Below are positions 32,534 to 43,545 of a stretch of DNA of 64,000 bases, piece by piece (within the stretch, counting starts at the first letter, position 1; each line of letters starts with the position of its first letter). The position numbers and the translations under genes were made by a program. The notes beneath the pieces were generated by a model that searched no databases, had not been told where the DNA came from, and was given only the letters and a program-made list of their open reading frames with translations. This DNA is from Maratus speciosus. Lineage: Eukaryota; Arthropoda; Arachnida; Araneae; Salticidae. The stretch lies in NCBI GenBank assembly GCA_963932465.1, contig OZ010787.1, forward strand, positions 30,508,087 to 30,572,086. Reading direction: 5' to 3'.

Positions 32534-33341
32534 CAGTAGCGCTCAAAAGTATTTTGACAAATATAATAATTCACTTAATTGAAAAGAATAATAAAATACA
32601 AAAAACAATCATTTATTTTATTTAACCATATTCAGTGTTTTAGAGAATTTTAATAAATTAACAATAAATATTAATAATAATCATAAAATTATATATATAT
32701 TAAACAAAAACGTAATTTGAAGAACAAATTAAAGAAACAAAATTTATTTCCTACATTGTTTAAGCCAGAGAAGGGACAGATATTAAGATATTTCATTCAA
32801 TTAGTTTTACATTTCATGTTAAATTTTTGTAACAAATTAGTTGAGACAATTGAAGATTAAGAAATAAAAATAAAATTCATACAACATTCATACTTAAAAC
32901 ACCCTAAAATTTAGATTCCGTTCAAATGAAATCGAAATAAATCTTAGACTCCTTCCATTTTTAATTGAAAATATTTGTATTGCAGATTTTGCATTATGTT
33001 TATGACAATTGCGCATAAAATGATAAGATGCATGCAAAATACAAAGCTTTAAAAGAAAAAAAAGTCTAAGATTTATTTCGATTTCATTTGAAAGAAATCT
33101 ACCTTTTAGGGTGTTTTAAGTATCATATTGTATGAATTTTAATTTATTTTTTTAATCTTCAATTGGCTTAACTAATTTGTTACAAAAATTTAACATTAAA
33201 TGTAAAACTAATTGAATGAAATATCTTAATATCTGTCCCTTCTCGGGCTTAAACAATGTAGGAAATAAATTTTGTTTTTTTTTTAATTTGTTCTTCAAAT
33301 TATATTTACGTTTAATATGTCAAGTTTTTTAATAACTACTG
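32534..33341. mobile_element. Large foldback AH1
   Basis: About 800 bp, ends CAGTAGCGCTCAAAAGTATT and (inverted) CAGTAGTTATTAAAAAACTT. Arms of about 400 bp include AGATTTATTTCGATTTCATT. A TA precedes the left end. The terminus resembles those of Tc1/mariner non-autonomous elements. No coding content. Confidence 0.7.
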
Positions 33342-33379
33342 CACTCAGACGAACGCATTTCAAAATTAATGGAGAGTCT

Positions 33380-33531
33380 CCATAGCTGCCAACTCTTCCG
33401 CTTTTTCAGACCACAAAAATTTAATAGAAATTTCTGCCTTATTTAATCGGCAGATTACGGCGATTTAAAAAGGTAAAACTTACTATAAAATTTTTGTGGT
33501 CTGAAAAAGCGTAAGATGTTGGCAGCTATGG
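33380..33531. mobile_element. hAT-type element H1
   Basis: 152 bp. TIR CCATAGCTGCCAAC and (inverted) CCATAGCTGCCAAC. Duplication GAGAGTCT/GAGAGTAT (33372-33379, 33532-33539), 7 of 8 matching. Core CTGCCTTATTTAATCGGCAG. Confidence 0.8.
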
Positions 33532-33539
33532 GAGAGTAT

Positions 33540-34120
33540 CATCATCAGGCGTTGATGTATGCGGTATTGCATCACAATGTGGGATGCAGTTTACCAATGA
33601 GTAATTCAAAATGTTTCACTACTCTAGCAATGCAGGTTGCGGTAGTTTGGACAAAAACTTCCAATCTGAACATAAAAAATCTATAATCAAAACATAAAAA
33701 ATTAACTTAATTTAAATTCAGATACCCAATTTCCCACTCAGGAACGCTATGAATGTAAATGTAAATTGTGTTGAATCCTTACTGCTAATATTTAACGATA
33801 TTATAGCTGTGATACAGAAAAAATAAAAAATAAAAGTTTTACTTAAATTTTTAAAACCTATTCTTTCCCTAGGGGTGATGTAAACACATCAGAAAATTAT
33901 TACCTAAGTTTAACTTGGGTATAATTAGTTCTCATCTCGGAAGAAAAATACATTTTAAAATTTAAGTTATGTAATTCCCCACTAAGTTCGCTACCTTGCG
34001 TAAAAATAGCTATCCATTTGAAATTTTTTACTAAAATATAAACTTGACCAAAGCAAAAACTTATTCTGAAAACATCCTTTTTATTTCCACTAAGACGCCA
34101 TATTCACCGTTTTAATTTTT

Positions 34121-34157
<37 letters not shown>

Positions 34158-34562
34158 AGATCAATTTAATATTTCACATGAAAATGTTTCAACTAAAAAG
34201 AAATAAATTATTATTACGGCTTTTGAAGTTTTTGCAACAATGAAGTAAAAATGTTACATTTTCTATGAAAAAAGCGAAAATTGGAATTATTAAGAAAAAT
34301 ATTTGAATAATGTAAAAATAAATTGGCCCATGTTTCGCTCTGGGTTATAATTCACCCATATGCAAAGGCATTTTACCATTCGTTTAGACCCTGACGTCAG
34401 GCAATCGTTTTTACACTTTAAAATTATAATATCATTAGAATTAGTAAAGAATAAAAAATGAGTGGCATCAGGGACAAAAAGGTGGGAAGAAAAAATGAAA
34501 AAGTTATAATCTCCACAGGCTTTTCCATGTTAAATTAGCAGTGAGAAGTGACACTGGAAATA
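33540..34562. other. No gene; poly-A tract
   Basis: AT-rich. A33 run at 34123-34155 without preceding coding similarity. No complete element. Confidence 0.4.
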
Positions 34563-35030
34563 AATAAGTATTGCACTGTCGCGCAATTCTTAAATATTTC
34601 ATTCCATTAGTTTTACATTTAATGTTAAATTTTTGTAACAAATTAGTTAAGCCAATTGAAGAAAAAAAAATCATACAATATGATACTTAAAACATCCCCC
34701 CCCCCAAAAAAAAAAAAATAAATAAATAAATAAATAGATTCTGTTCAAATGAAATCGAAATAAATCTTAGATTTCTTCCATTTTTAATTGAAAATATTTG
34801 TATTGCAGATTTTGCATTATGCTTATGACAATTGTGCATAAAATGATAAGATGCATGCAAAATACAAAATTTAAAAAAAAAAGTCTAAGATTTATTTCGA
34901 TTTCATTTGAAAGGAATCTAATTTGTTAGGGTGTTGTAAGTATCATATTGTATGAATTTTATTTTTATTTTTTAATCTTCAATTGGCTTAACTAATAAAT
35001 AAGTATTGCGCTGCCGCGCAATACTTAAAT
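34563..35030. mobile_element. Foldback AH2, copy of AH1 core
   Basis: The 34597-34995 segment repeats the inner arms of AH1 (AGATTTATTTCGATTTCATT and TTAGTTAAGCCAATTGAAG). It is bracketed by direct repeats of about 33 bp (AAGTATTGCACTGTCGCGCA / AAGTATTGCGCTGCCGCGCA). Confidence 0.65.
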
Positions 35031-35107
35031 AATATTAATAAAATTATACAGATTATACAGAATTACAGATTACAGATTAATACAGATTATAATTATTCAG
35101 ATATATA

Positions 35108-35612
35108 CATATATCTGAAATTTTTCATGCCGTAACTCTTGAATTTTTGAACAGATTTGGATGAAATTTTTCATATGCATAGTACATACTAATGTCTCGA
35201 CTAAGTTCGTTGTCCAGCTTCATTCGCCATCTTGTTCCAAAATGGCGGCCATTGGAATTTTTGGATTTTTTTTATATTTTCTAACATTGTATACTTATAG
35301 AAAATGTTACGTTTCACAAAATGCAAACTCTTATGTATAATTTTAAACAGAATGTTAGAAACATTAAAAGATATTTTAAAGAGTCACACAGTGCAATTTA
35401 ACAATATAGGTCATTTTAAAGAGAAGGTTAGGAAACCTAAAAAATTCCAAATGTGTTCACAAAATTCAAACGGCCTCCGTTTTGAAACAAGAAGGCGGAT
35501 GAAGCTGGCCAACGAACTCGGACGGGGCATTAGTGTGTACTATGCATATGAAACATTTCATCTAAATCGGTTCAAAAATTCGAGACTTACAGCATGACAA
35601 AACTCAGATATA
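35108..35612. mobile_element. Foldback element AG
   Basis: Arms of about 130 bp read TTTTTCATATGCATAGTACA on the left and the inverted equivalent TGTACTATGCATATGAAACA on the right, and both extend to ATATCTGA at the tips. The 97-residue frame 35304-35597 lies within the arm and is not a gene. Confidence 0.75.
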
Positions 35613-36483
35613 AATACATAGGGTGCAAAGGAAAGTCCCTTTAACCTGAACTTTCAATTACAAAATTTCGGAAATGCTCTAATTAAAGTCAAAATTTATT
35701 TTTCTTTATTACTGTTGCCAAAAACAAATATTGCATTAAAAAATTATCCCCGAGTCAGGCTCGGGATTGAACTGCAAAGTGTTGATAAACGTGTATTAAA
35801 AAAAGTGTAAAACCTGTGACATTAGTTGGACCGCCTGCCATATTTAATCGTCTCGTGCGTCTTTTTAAATTTAATTACTTTTACAAGTTACTTTGTAACC
35901 TTTTGTATTTGAACAAATTTTAAAAAGACTTATTCATAATTCTGAAAGTCATTTGCATTTTGAAATTCCTTTTACATTGAATGTTAGTGCTTGTTATAAT
36001 TTAATCCCCGAAACACCGAAGAAATATACAATATTTGACAAAGAAAATGGCTTAAAAAAACAAACTTCCCCTCAAAATTAATTTGTAATAATTTAATGTC
36101 TGATTTTATTTTATTTCTTAAAGAAACTAGAAATCATTTGAAACGAACGTCCAAGTTAATGAATTTGGAAATTAAAATATAATTAGCAGCGGAGAAAGAG
36201 AAAAGGAAAAAATAATTAAGGAGTTGCTTTCATACATTGCTTCTTTTGGGGGAATTAAAAATGAAGCATTCTAAATAAGTACTTAATTTAAAATTTTTGA
36301 TTGTTTATATAACAAAATTGGAAATGAGAGAACATATTCAAAATATTTTTCCACAACTTACTAAAAGTTTATATTGGACGATACAAAGAAAAGATGAGTG
36401 TTATTTAAATGTTCCCCTTTTTAAAAGAAAATATACATATCTTTCTTATGTGTACATTTTATATATATAAAAATGCTTAACAC
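35613..36483. other. No gene; orphan element terminus
   Basis: GGGTGCAAAGGAAAGTCCC... (35620-35649) matches the first 30 bp of the 19460 element and then diverges. The rest is AT-rich without features. Confidence 0.45.
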
Positions 36484-36629
36484 TTAACCCTTAAATGCGC
36501 GATTTTTTATTTTGTTTCAAAAAAAATTATATATGGTTTTCTGAAAGGTTTATTACAAAGGAAAAATAATAATCAGAGATACATTTTTCATGTCAATCGT
36601 TTCTCCTGTTGCACATCTGCAAAATAAGT

Positions 36630-38760
36630 AATAAAAAAGAAAAGTGCCCAGCTAAACTGATGGCATTGAGCTCACAGGCTATTTACACTAATTGTATATT
36701 ATACACTTATTTTAAAGAATAATGCCCCTCAAAAAAATAAGTGAAGGGGAATTAGCCCCCGTTTCCCCCTTTATACTTAACCAGTGAACCTCCAAATCTC
36801 ATCAGGGAAGCCCCTTATAATAAACCGGTATACCAAATTTGGAGCAAATCGAATAATCCTGCAAAAAAAAAATTTTTATCTAAATTAAGGGGGTGGACTA
36901 GCCCCCCTTTATCTTTAACCAATGAATCGCCAAAACGAATCAGGGAAGCTCCTTGACATAATAAACCGGTATACCAAATTTGGAGCAAAGCGAATAATTC
37001 TGCATGAAAACCCGTTTATATAAATTAAGGGGGGTGGCCTAGCCCCCCTTACCCCTTTATCTTTAACCAATAAACCCCCAAAACTAATCAAAGAAGTTCC
37101 TTAACACAATAAACCGGTATACCAACTTCAGAGCAAATCGAATCATTCTGCATGAAAAACCCATTTATCTGAATTAAAAGGGGTGAACTAGCCCCCTTTC
37201 CCCCCTTTATTCTTAACTAATGAACCCCCAAAACTAATCAGGGAAGTTCCTTAACATAATAAACCGGTATACCAAATTCGGAGCAAATCGAATCATTCTG
37301 CATGAAAAACCCAATTATCCGAATTAAGGAGGTGGACTAGCCCCCCCTTTTCCCTTTTATTCTTAACCAATGAACCCCCAAAACTAATCAGGAAAGTTCC
37401 TTAACATAATAAACTAGTATACCAAATTCGGAGCAAATCGAATAATTCTGCATGAAATACCCATTTATCTGAATTAAAAGGGGTGGACTAGCCCCCTTTC
37501 CCCCCTTTATTCTTAACTAATGAACACCCAAAACTAATCAGGGAAGTTCCTTAACATAATAAACCGGTATACCAAATTCGGAGCAAATCGAATAATTCTG
37601 CATGAAATACCAATTTATCTGAATTAAGGGGGTGGACTAACCCCCCTTTACCCCCTTTATACTTAACAAGTGAACCTCCAAATCTAATCAGGGAAGCTCC
37701 TTATCATAATAAACCGGTATACCAAATTTGGAGCAAATCGAATAATCTTGCAAAAAAAAAAAAACATTTATCTAAATTAAGGGGGTGGACTAGCCCCCCT
37801 TTATCCTTAACCAATGAATCGCCAAAACAAATCAGGGAAGCTCCTTAACATAATAAACCGGTATACCAACTTCGGAGCAAATCGAAACATTCTGCATGAA
37901 AAACCCATTTATCTAAATTAAGAGGGGCGGGCTAACCCCCCTTTTCCCCCTTTACCCTTAACCAATGAATCCCCAAAACTAATCAGGGAAGTTCCTTAAC
38001 ATAATAAACCGGTATACCAAATTCGGAGCAAATCGAATCATTCTGCATGAAAAACACAATTATCTGAATTAAGGGGGGTGGACTAACCCCGTTTTTCCCC
38101 CTTTATTCTTATCCAATGATCTCCCAAAACTGATGAGGGAAGTTCCTTAACATAATAAACCGGTATACCAAATTCGGAGCAAATCGAATCATTCTGCATG
38201 AAAAACCCATTTATCTGAATTAAGGGGGGGGTGGACTAACCCCGTTTTTCCACATTTATCCTTAACCAATGAACTCCCAAAACTAATCAAGGAAGTTCCT
38301 TAACATAATAAACCGGTATACCAAATTCGGAGCAAATCGAATGATTCTGCATGAAAAACCCATTTATCTGAATTAAGGGGGTGGACTAACCCCCCTTTTC
38401 CCCCTTTATCCTTAACCAATGAACCCCCAAAACTAATCATGGGTGTTCCTTAACATAATAAACCGGTATACCAAATTCGGAGCAAATCGAATGATTCTGC
38501 AGGAAAAACCCATTTTTCTGAATTAGGGGGGGGGACTAACCCCGTTTTTCCCCCTTTATCCTTAACCAATGAACTCCCAAAACTAATCAGGGAAGCGCCT
38601 TATCACAATGAACCTAGGAAAAAATTTTGAAGCAAATCGGATGTTTCTATCAAGAGTTATCGCGTTACGTACATACGTACGTACGTACATACATACATAC
38701 ATACATACATACAGAACGGGCGGGCACATTAGCTCTCAGGCTTTGATAGCCTGTGAGCTA
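36630..38760 (+). mobile_element. HINE2, Helentron-associated element with 150-bp satellite
   Basis: 5' part AAGTGCCCAGCTAAACTG, then subterminal AGCTCACAGGCTA (36669-36681). The 3' end hairpin TAGCTCTCAGGCT...AGCCTGTGAGCTA (38730-38760) has a second arm that is the exact reverse complement of the 5' subTIR over 13 bp. An ACGT/ACAT microsatellite (38671-38713) precedes the hairpin. The flanks join A1 sequence (AAGTA | AAAACTACT), so ends are fixed to a few bases. No Rep/helicase is encoded. Confidence 0.85.
36770..38640 (+). repeat. 150-bp tandem repeat in HINE2, about 12-13 units
   Basis: AAACCGGTATACCAA recurs at 36822, 36963, 37111, 37261, 37411, 37561, 37711, 37855, 38006, 38157, 38310 and 38460, a period of 141-153 and mostly 150 bp. 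Each unit has a G-run/C-run block (GGGGGTGGACTAACCCCCC) and CCAATGAACCCCCAAAACTA. Confidence 0.95.
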
Positions 38761-38769
38761 AAAACTACT

Positions 38770-38990
38770 GTCGGCTAAATCCACGAAACTTGTCATGTCT
38801 GTCACACAGTTGAAAATCAGCATGCTTGTTGGCTACAAACATTTTAGAACGGAAAAATGTGACTTCTATTATCGGAGATATCTCATCAATTGTATAAGGC
38901 GAAGCAAAATTTTCAAAAAGTAACGGTGGCCAACAAGCATAGCAATTTTCAGCTGTGTGACAGACATGACAAGTTTTCATGGAATTAGCC
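38770..38990. mobile_element. Inverted-repeat element K1
   Basis: Arms AACTTGTCATGTCTGTCACA on both sides; tips GGCTAAATCC and GGAATTAGCC. CTGTCG/CTGTGG flank it, in line with a 6-bp duplication in A1 (aaaaactactctcgtgtgg in the 26-kb copy). The frame 38765-38980 is inside it. Confidence 0.75.
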
Positions 38991-39098
38991 TGTGGTGTGG
39001 CTGTTTTACGCTAAAATGCTGCAAATTAGTAAATATTCTAATATGTATGTCTCCAAATATCTTATTTTGTATAATTCTTTATTTTATAAAACTTAACC

Positions 39099-39558
39099 TT
39101 TAACCCTTTAACCCTTTCCGGCACACTGTGCCCGGGTCGGGATACCTAATTTTAATTCCAAACTTACAAATGCCACCAAGAATATTTTAGTAAACTTTTG
39201 ATTTTACATTGTATAGTTAAAACGACATGTTTTTAATTATTAAAAAAAGTCGTTTTAAAATTCCGGTGTCAGTCAATCATTTCTTCATTTTACAACAAAA
39301 ATTGCCCGTGCCGGAAAGGGTTAATTCCCATAATACAATACGTTCTAGAAATTGCGTAGTTCAGAGAATCTGACTTTACACCAGAAACTTTCAATGGTTA
39401 ATTTCGCTTTATTTGAATACGGAATATCTGGCATTAATTAAATCAAATATTGCTATTTTAATTTTTTGGTGTGAATTAGGTACATACGTATAAAAATATC
39501 TATTAAATTCTAAGTACAATTATTTGCATATATGCAAAGCTGCACATTAAAAGGTTAA
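39099..39558 (+). mobile_element. TTAA element A2, inserted in A1
   Basis: Left TTAA-CCCTTTAATTCCC (split after CCCTTTAA by L1) and right TTAA at 39555-39558. GCATATATGC palindrome at 39529-39538. Its absence from the A1 copy at 58837 shows the unoccupied site. Confidence 0.75.
39108..39324 (+). mobile_element. TTAA element L1, inserted in A2 terminus
   Basis: 217 bp with perfect TTAA on both sides. Ends CCCTTTCCGGCAC and inverted CCCTTTCCGGCAC are identical over exactly 13 bp. Then ACT spacer and GTGCCCGGGTCGGGATAC at the left end only. Confidence 0.9.
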
Positions 39559-39783
39559 ATGCATGGCATACTCTTTTAGTATTGTGTTTTTTATTATTAT
39601 ATTAAGGATTAGATACCAGACATTTTAAGATATATTTTTAACTTTGTTTAATACCATATTTTTGTAATTTTTACAAAGTTAATATTTCTATATCAAAATA
39701 ATGGTTGCTAAGAGCTTAGTTTATTTATTTAAAGTTAAATAAAAAGTGATGCAAATTTGCATTACTATGCAGTTAAGTGTTAA

Positions 39784-40188
39784 ACTTTCTTTTGAAAAAT
39801 AAATGTAAATAAAAGTCTTTTAATTTCCTTTGTTGAAAAATGAATTAACATATATTTCCATATAAATACTTGAATAAAAATTGTTACACACAGGTGTTTA
39901 TTTTTGGATAACACTATTTCGAATAGAAATCTTCGTCTTAATTTTTCCAAGAATTTTGAGATCAAATAAGTTAAAGATTACTATTCAGAAATAGTGGTAA
40001 AAAATTGTGCACCTCAACTGATCCTGATTTAAACAAGTATTTGTTAAACCGGTCGATACTAGAAGCGGCATTTATTTTAATTCATAAGCTTATGAAGTAA
40101 AAAATAAGTAAAATACATTACAGTGTGTTTTTATTTATAAGGAAAATACTTTAAGAAAATGCCGGATTTTTACCCCATTGCGTTTTAT
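39784..40188. other. No gene seen
   Basis: AT-rich; the frame 39780-39965 has no recognisable motif. Confidence 0.4.
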
Positions 40189-40629
40189 TTAATAGTCTAC
40201 AACAGTCACGCGAATAAACGAGAACGCTAATGCTAATCCTATGGGGCCGTTATTTCCAAATTTCCCTCTTGGATTTTAATATTTGTGAAGGCTTTTTTTG
40301 CAGAGGATAGCTGAGGACGATCTCTAACTGGGCTAGTTTATAAATTTTCGACTTTGGTTTCAGATTTTAAAAAAAAATTACTTTCACTTTCGGAACCGGT
40401 TGGAACCCGTTCTGAAATTTAAACTTTCCTACTATTTAAAAAAAAAAAAAACTATAACCAAAATTGAAAAACTAAAAACTGCCCCGTTTAGAGATAGACC
40501 TCAGCTATCTCATGCAAAAAAAAAAAAAATTAAAAAGTATTAAAATGCAAGCGAGATATTTGAAAATGCGTTCCCATAGCCTTAACTTTAGCGTTTTCGT
40601 TTCTTCCCGTGACTATCGTAGGCTCTTAA
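40189..40629. mobile_element. TTAA foldback AK1
   Basis: TTAA-TAGTCTACAACAGTCACG at left, inverted TTAA-GAGCCTACGATAGTCACG at right. Inner arms GGATAGCTGAGGACGATCTC and its inverted mate, with poly-A/T near the centre. Confidence 0.75.
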
Positions 40630-41060
40630 GAGCCTACACTATTCACTGAAAAAGAACCGGATGATAATATTAATCCTATGGGAAAGTTAATTTTAAATAT
40701 CTCGCTTGAATTTTGATATTTTTGAATGATATTTTTTTTTCATAGGATAGCCGAGGACGATCTACAACCGGCCTAGTTTTTACTTTTCTGATTTTGGTTT
40801 CATATTTAAATAAAAGAATACTTTTACTTTCGAAACCGGTTTGAACCGGTTCTGAAATTGAAACTATTTTTATATTAAAAAAAAACTATAACCAAAATCG
40901 AAAAAGTAAAAACTAGCCTGGCTGTGTATCGTCCTCAGCTATCCTATGTAAAAATATCATTCAAAAATATCAAAATTGAAGCGAGATATTTGGAAATAAC
41001 TTCCCCACAGGATTAACATTATCATCCGGGTCTTTTTGAGTGACTAGTGTAGGCTCTTAA
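40626..41060. mobile_element. TTAA foldback AK2
   Basis: 435 bp, TTAA-GAGCCTACACTATTCACT at left and inverted TTAA-GAGCCTACACTAGTCACT at right. Same organisation as AK1 and sharing its TTAA (40626-40629), so the two stand head to tail. Confidence 0.8.
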
Positions 41061-41065
41061 CTAAT

Positions 41066-41253
41066 TTTGCCAGATGTCTCGCGCAATTCAGGGCTCCAAA
41101 TTCTCTTGGCACCACTAATTTCTTACCGGTTATTTCGCCATCTTTAATCGCAGATAATTCTGCCATTACATAAGGTGAATAAACTTACTTTAAAATACTG
41201 AGATCCGAGAATTTGGGGCCCCGAATGACGCGGGACATATGACAACACTACTT
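41066..41253. mobile_element. Inverted-repeat element Y2
   Basis: Arms TTGCCAGATGTCTCGCGC and inverted TTGTCATATGTCCCGCGT, then CCCCAAATTCTC. Related to the inner arms of X (26146-26846). Duplication unclear. Confidence 0.6.
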
Positions 41254-41329
41254 TTAAACCCTTAATTCTCACGCCCGTGACTATCACGGGCAGTGTAAGC
41301 AATGGAGTTATGAATTAAGAGGAGGAGAC

Positions 41330-42098
41330 ATGTAGTGTACTGCCTACCAGTTAAGAGAATGGAGTTATGAATAAAGAGGATGAGACATCTAGTGTAATGT
41401 ATACGAGTTGCGAGGGAAGTTACTTAGGAGGTTGACACAAGATAGCGGCTGTTTTGTTTATATCGGATCTACGGTTTCTGAATACCGCTAGGGCAAACTT
41501 CCCACCAGTAAAATTGAAAAGACATTTTTGTCTTATTTAATCGTCTTACTTATTTAAATATTTTTCTCACAAATATAGTTAAAACTTTTATTTCTTTTGA
41601 CTGGTGTCAGTTTGCCTGGTAAAACAGTCAGTTTGTTTCACCGGTTATCATAATATGGCGGAAACGCAGGACCTGACTACCACAAACGTACACTTCCACC
41701 AGTAAAAATGAAAATATGTTTCTGCCATTATTTATGACTGAAGTTTTTGATCAGTACGTTCTTTAAATATGGAGAAAATTTCTATATAAATTTACTGGTG
41801 GACGTTGCCACGGTGGTAATCAGCCCTTGCGAAAACGGTTACAGTTGAAGTTTCACTACTGTATCCCTTTCAGGGCAAAGCACGTCCATTTCTAAAATGT
41901 GGAAATGAATGAATGACACTGGAATTTACAAACTAATTTATTTCCAAATAAGAGAAATCTATAGTTCGCATGCGTAAAAAGACGAATGTTTTTTAATCAA
42001 AATTCCGCTGTCTCGTTCCATTTGGGAATTAAAAGTAAGTAATTTCATACACATACCACTGCCCCTGAGTGGATTAAGGATATCTCAGTTCCTCTTTA
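41330..42098 (+). mobile_element. Dispersed repeat J2, with Q5 inserted
   Basis: Matches J1 (20815-21325) from GAGACATSTAGTGTA through the CTCAGTTCCTCTTTATTAA end; the start region (41300-41400) is partly duplicated (GAATGGAGTTATGAATAAAG twice). Element Q5 occupies the TTAA near its right end. Confidence 0.65.
41861..42077 (+). mobile_element. TTAA element Q5
   Basis: Left CCCTTTCAGGGCAAAGCACG with mutated TTAA, right CCCCTGAGTGGA-TTAA. Interior GGAAATGAATGAATGACACT and TGTCTCGTTCCATTTGGG align with Q2. Confidence 0.7.
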
Positions 42099-42317
42099 TT
42101 AACCCTTTCAGAGGCGGAAAAATTTTCTTCGTAAAATGATTAAATAATTGACTGACACCAGAATGTTCAAACGAATTTCTTAGAAAATAAACCCCCGCAA
42201 TTTTGCACTTTCTCTACAAAAGCAAAATTTTATTAAAATATTCTTGATGCCAATGGTCAGTTTTGGAATTAAAATTAGGTGTCCAGACCCTCTAGCCTAC
42301 GCCCTTGAAAGGGTTAA
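42099..42317 (-). mobile_element. TTAA element D2
   Basis: TTAA at both ends; left CCCTTTCAGAGGC, right inverted CCCTTTCAAGGGC. Interior GACTGACACCAGAATGTTCA and TTTATTAAAATATTCTTGAT. Shares its right TTAA with U. Confidence 0.85.
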
Positions 42318-42535
42318 CACGTTGACTGTCAAGCTACGAGTTTACTCGTAGCTTTAATATTCGTGGTTTTAATTTATTACTTTCTCAGCGTTATTTTTAA
42401 AAAAAATGCCTTATTTATTGGCAGAAATTTCGCTGTATTATTAAAGCGAAATTTACCTTTCAGAATTTGTGGTGGCAAACGACTTTCAAGATGAAATTTG
42501 AAAATTCTTACTTTTTGTGGCAGTGAACATGTTAA
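42314..42535 (+). mobile_element. TTAA element U, 11-bp hairpin
   Basis: Left CACGTTGACTGTC and right inverted CATGTTCACTGCC. The hairpin AAGCTACGAGT-TT-ACTCGTAGCTT (42331-42354) has an 11-bp perfect stem. Core ATGCCTTATTTATTGGCAG. Confidence 0.85.
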
Positions 42536-42724
42536 CAGTTACTTGGTGTATGCTACTTTTTTTATTCAGATTGTTTGATTCACATCAGTTTTTTTTAAAA
42601 CAGTGTATTTGGATTTGTTCTCGAATCATTTTTTCTACCATTAAATAAGTTGAATATATCTGAATGTTAAATGCGTGAATTATCACATGGCTAACTAAAC
42701 GTAAACCAACAGAGTGAAAAATAT

Positions 42725-42802
42725 CGAAGCCGGGAATTTAATCCGGGCCCCTGGAATTGCGCTCCAGTGCTCTAACTACGTAGTATCACTAAGCCACGAG
42801 GA
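42725..42802 (-). tRNA. tRNA-like sequence in AF, D-loop insertion
   Basis: Acceptor-like TCCTCGTGGCTTAGTG, then an extra palindromic TACGTA-containing segment, then TAGAGC. Anticodon arm CTGGA-GCGCAAT-TCCAG and T arm CCCGG-ATTAAATT-CCCGG follow. Again C precedes the anticodon position. B box degenerate. Not a functional tRNA. Confidence 0.4.
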
Positions 42803-43106
42803 CGATGCCCAGCTTGACATCTCTCACTCACATAAGTCGGTAAGACTGCTACCGCAGCTACTAGATGGAAAAGTCTTCATGAGCACATAATCTAGCGGCG
42901 TAACATGAGATGTAAATGCAGTTGGTTTACGCTTAGTCAGCAATGTGGTAATTCACGTATTTCATATTCAATAATTTCAAGCGTAATTTCACTGTTGAAA
43001 AGTAGTTGAAAAATTAATTAAAATTTGTATATTCACCTATGCTGGCTTCATTTGCGTCTCATGTTACGCCGCAAGACTGTGTGCTCATGAAGACTTTCCC
43101 ATCTAG

Positions 43107-43286
43107 CAGGACTCCCAAATGATCCGCCAACTGAATACCAATATTATTTTAGAAAAAAAAAAAATGAGATTTTTCTTACAAACCGCCCCGGAACCACCTT
43201 TGAAAGTTAATTCTAGCGCAAACCTACCATAAAATTTTCTGTTAAAATTTATTGGTATTCAGTTGGCGGACCATTTGGGAGCCCTG
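43107..43286. mobile_element. CAGGG-type element N with empty site
   Basis: 180 bp. Ends CAGGACTCCCAAATGATCCG and inverted CAGGGCTCCCAAATGGTCCG. CATCTAG flanks both sides. The unoccupied CATCTAGTAGCTGC is present (inverted) at 42860-42873. Confidence 0.85.
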
Positions 43287-43351
43287 CATCTAGTAGCTGC
43301 GGTAGCAGTCTTACAGACTTATGTGAGTGAGAGATGCCAAACTGGGCATCT

Positions 43352-43418
43352 TCCTCGTGGCTTAGTGGTAGAGCACAGGAGCGCTATTCCAGGGGCCCGG
43401 GTTCGATATCCCCCGTCT
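43352..43418 (+). tRNA. tRNA-like sequence in AF, second copy
   Basis: CTCGTGGCTTAGTGGTAGAGC (A-box TGGCTTAGTGG), arm CAGGA-GCGCTAT-TCCAG, and GGGTTCGATATCCCC resembling a B box. Acceptor pairing is poor. Likely a SINE-like or captured tRNA rather than a gene. Confidence 0.4.
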
Positions 43419-43545
43419 GTTTAACTCTGGCATTTTTAACTCTGTTGGTCTACGCTTAGTTAGCAATGTGATAATTCACGTATTTAATATTCAATAACTT
43501 CAAGCATAATTTCACTGCTGAAAATTAGTTGAAAAATTAATTAAA

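Larger units (their letters stand above)
36484..39783 (+). mobile_element. TTAA element A1, opened by four insertions
   Basis: Outer TTAA at 36484-36487 and 39780-39783; left CCCTTAAATGCGC, right inverted CACTTAACTGCAT with palindrome ATGCAAATTTGCAT about 17 bp inside. A1 sequence is found at 36484-36630, 38991-39098 and 39555-39783 and is co-linear with the uninterrupted copy 58837-59330. Confidence 0.8.
42673..43545. repeat. Inverted pair of tRNA-bearing elements AF
   Basis: A unit of about 300 bp (ends CGTGAATTAYCACATKGCTR, a tRNA-like block, then CTCTCACTCACATAAGTC) appears at 42673-42960 and inverted at about 43050-43490. The left unit is bounded at both sides by the same terminal sequence, GTTGGTTTACGCTTAGTCAG, in opposite orientation. 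The right unit contains element N, whose empty site is in the left unit. Confidence 0.7.

Noticed and set aside
34123..34155. Poly-A tail of a processed pseudogene
   Set aside because: No coding similarity upstream and no target duplication seen.
36770..38640. CRISPR-like array
   Set aside because: Units of 150 bp are contiguous, with no unique spacers, and are bounded by a Helentron-type element; the context is a eukaryotic genome.
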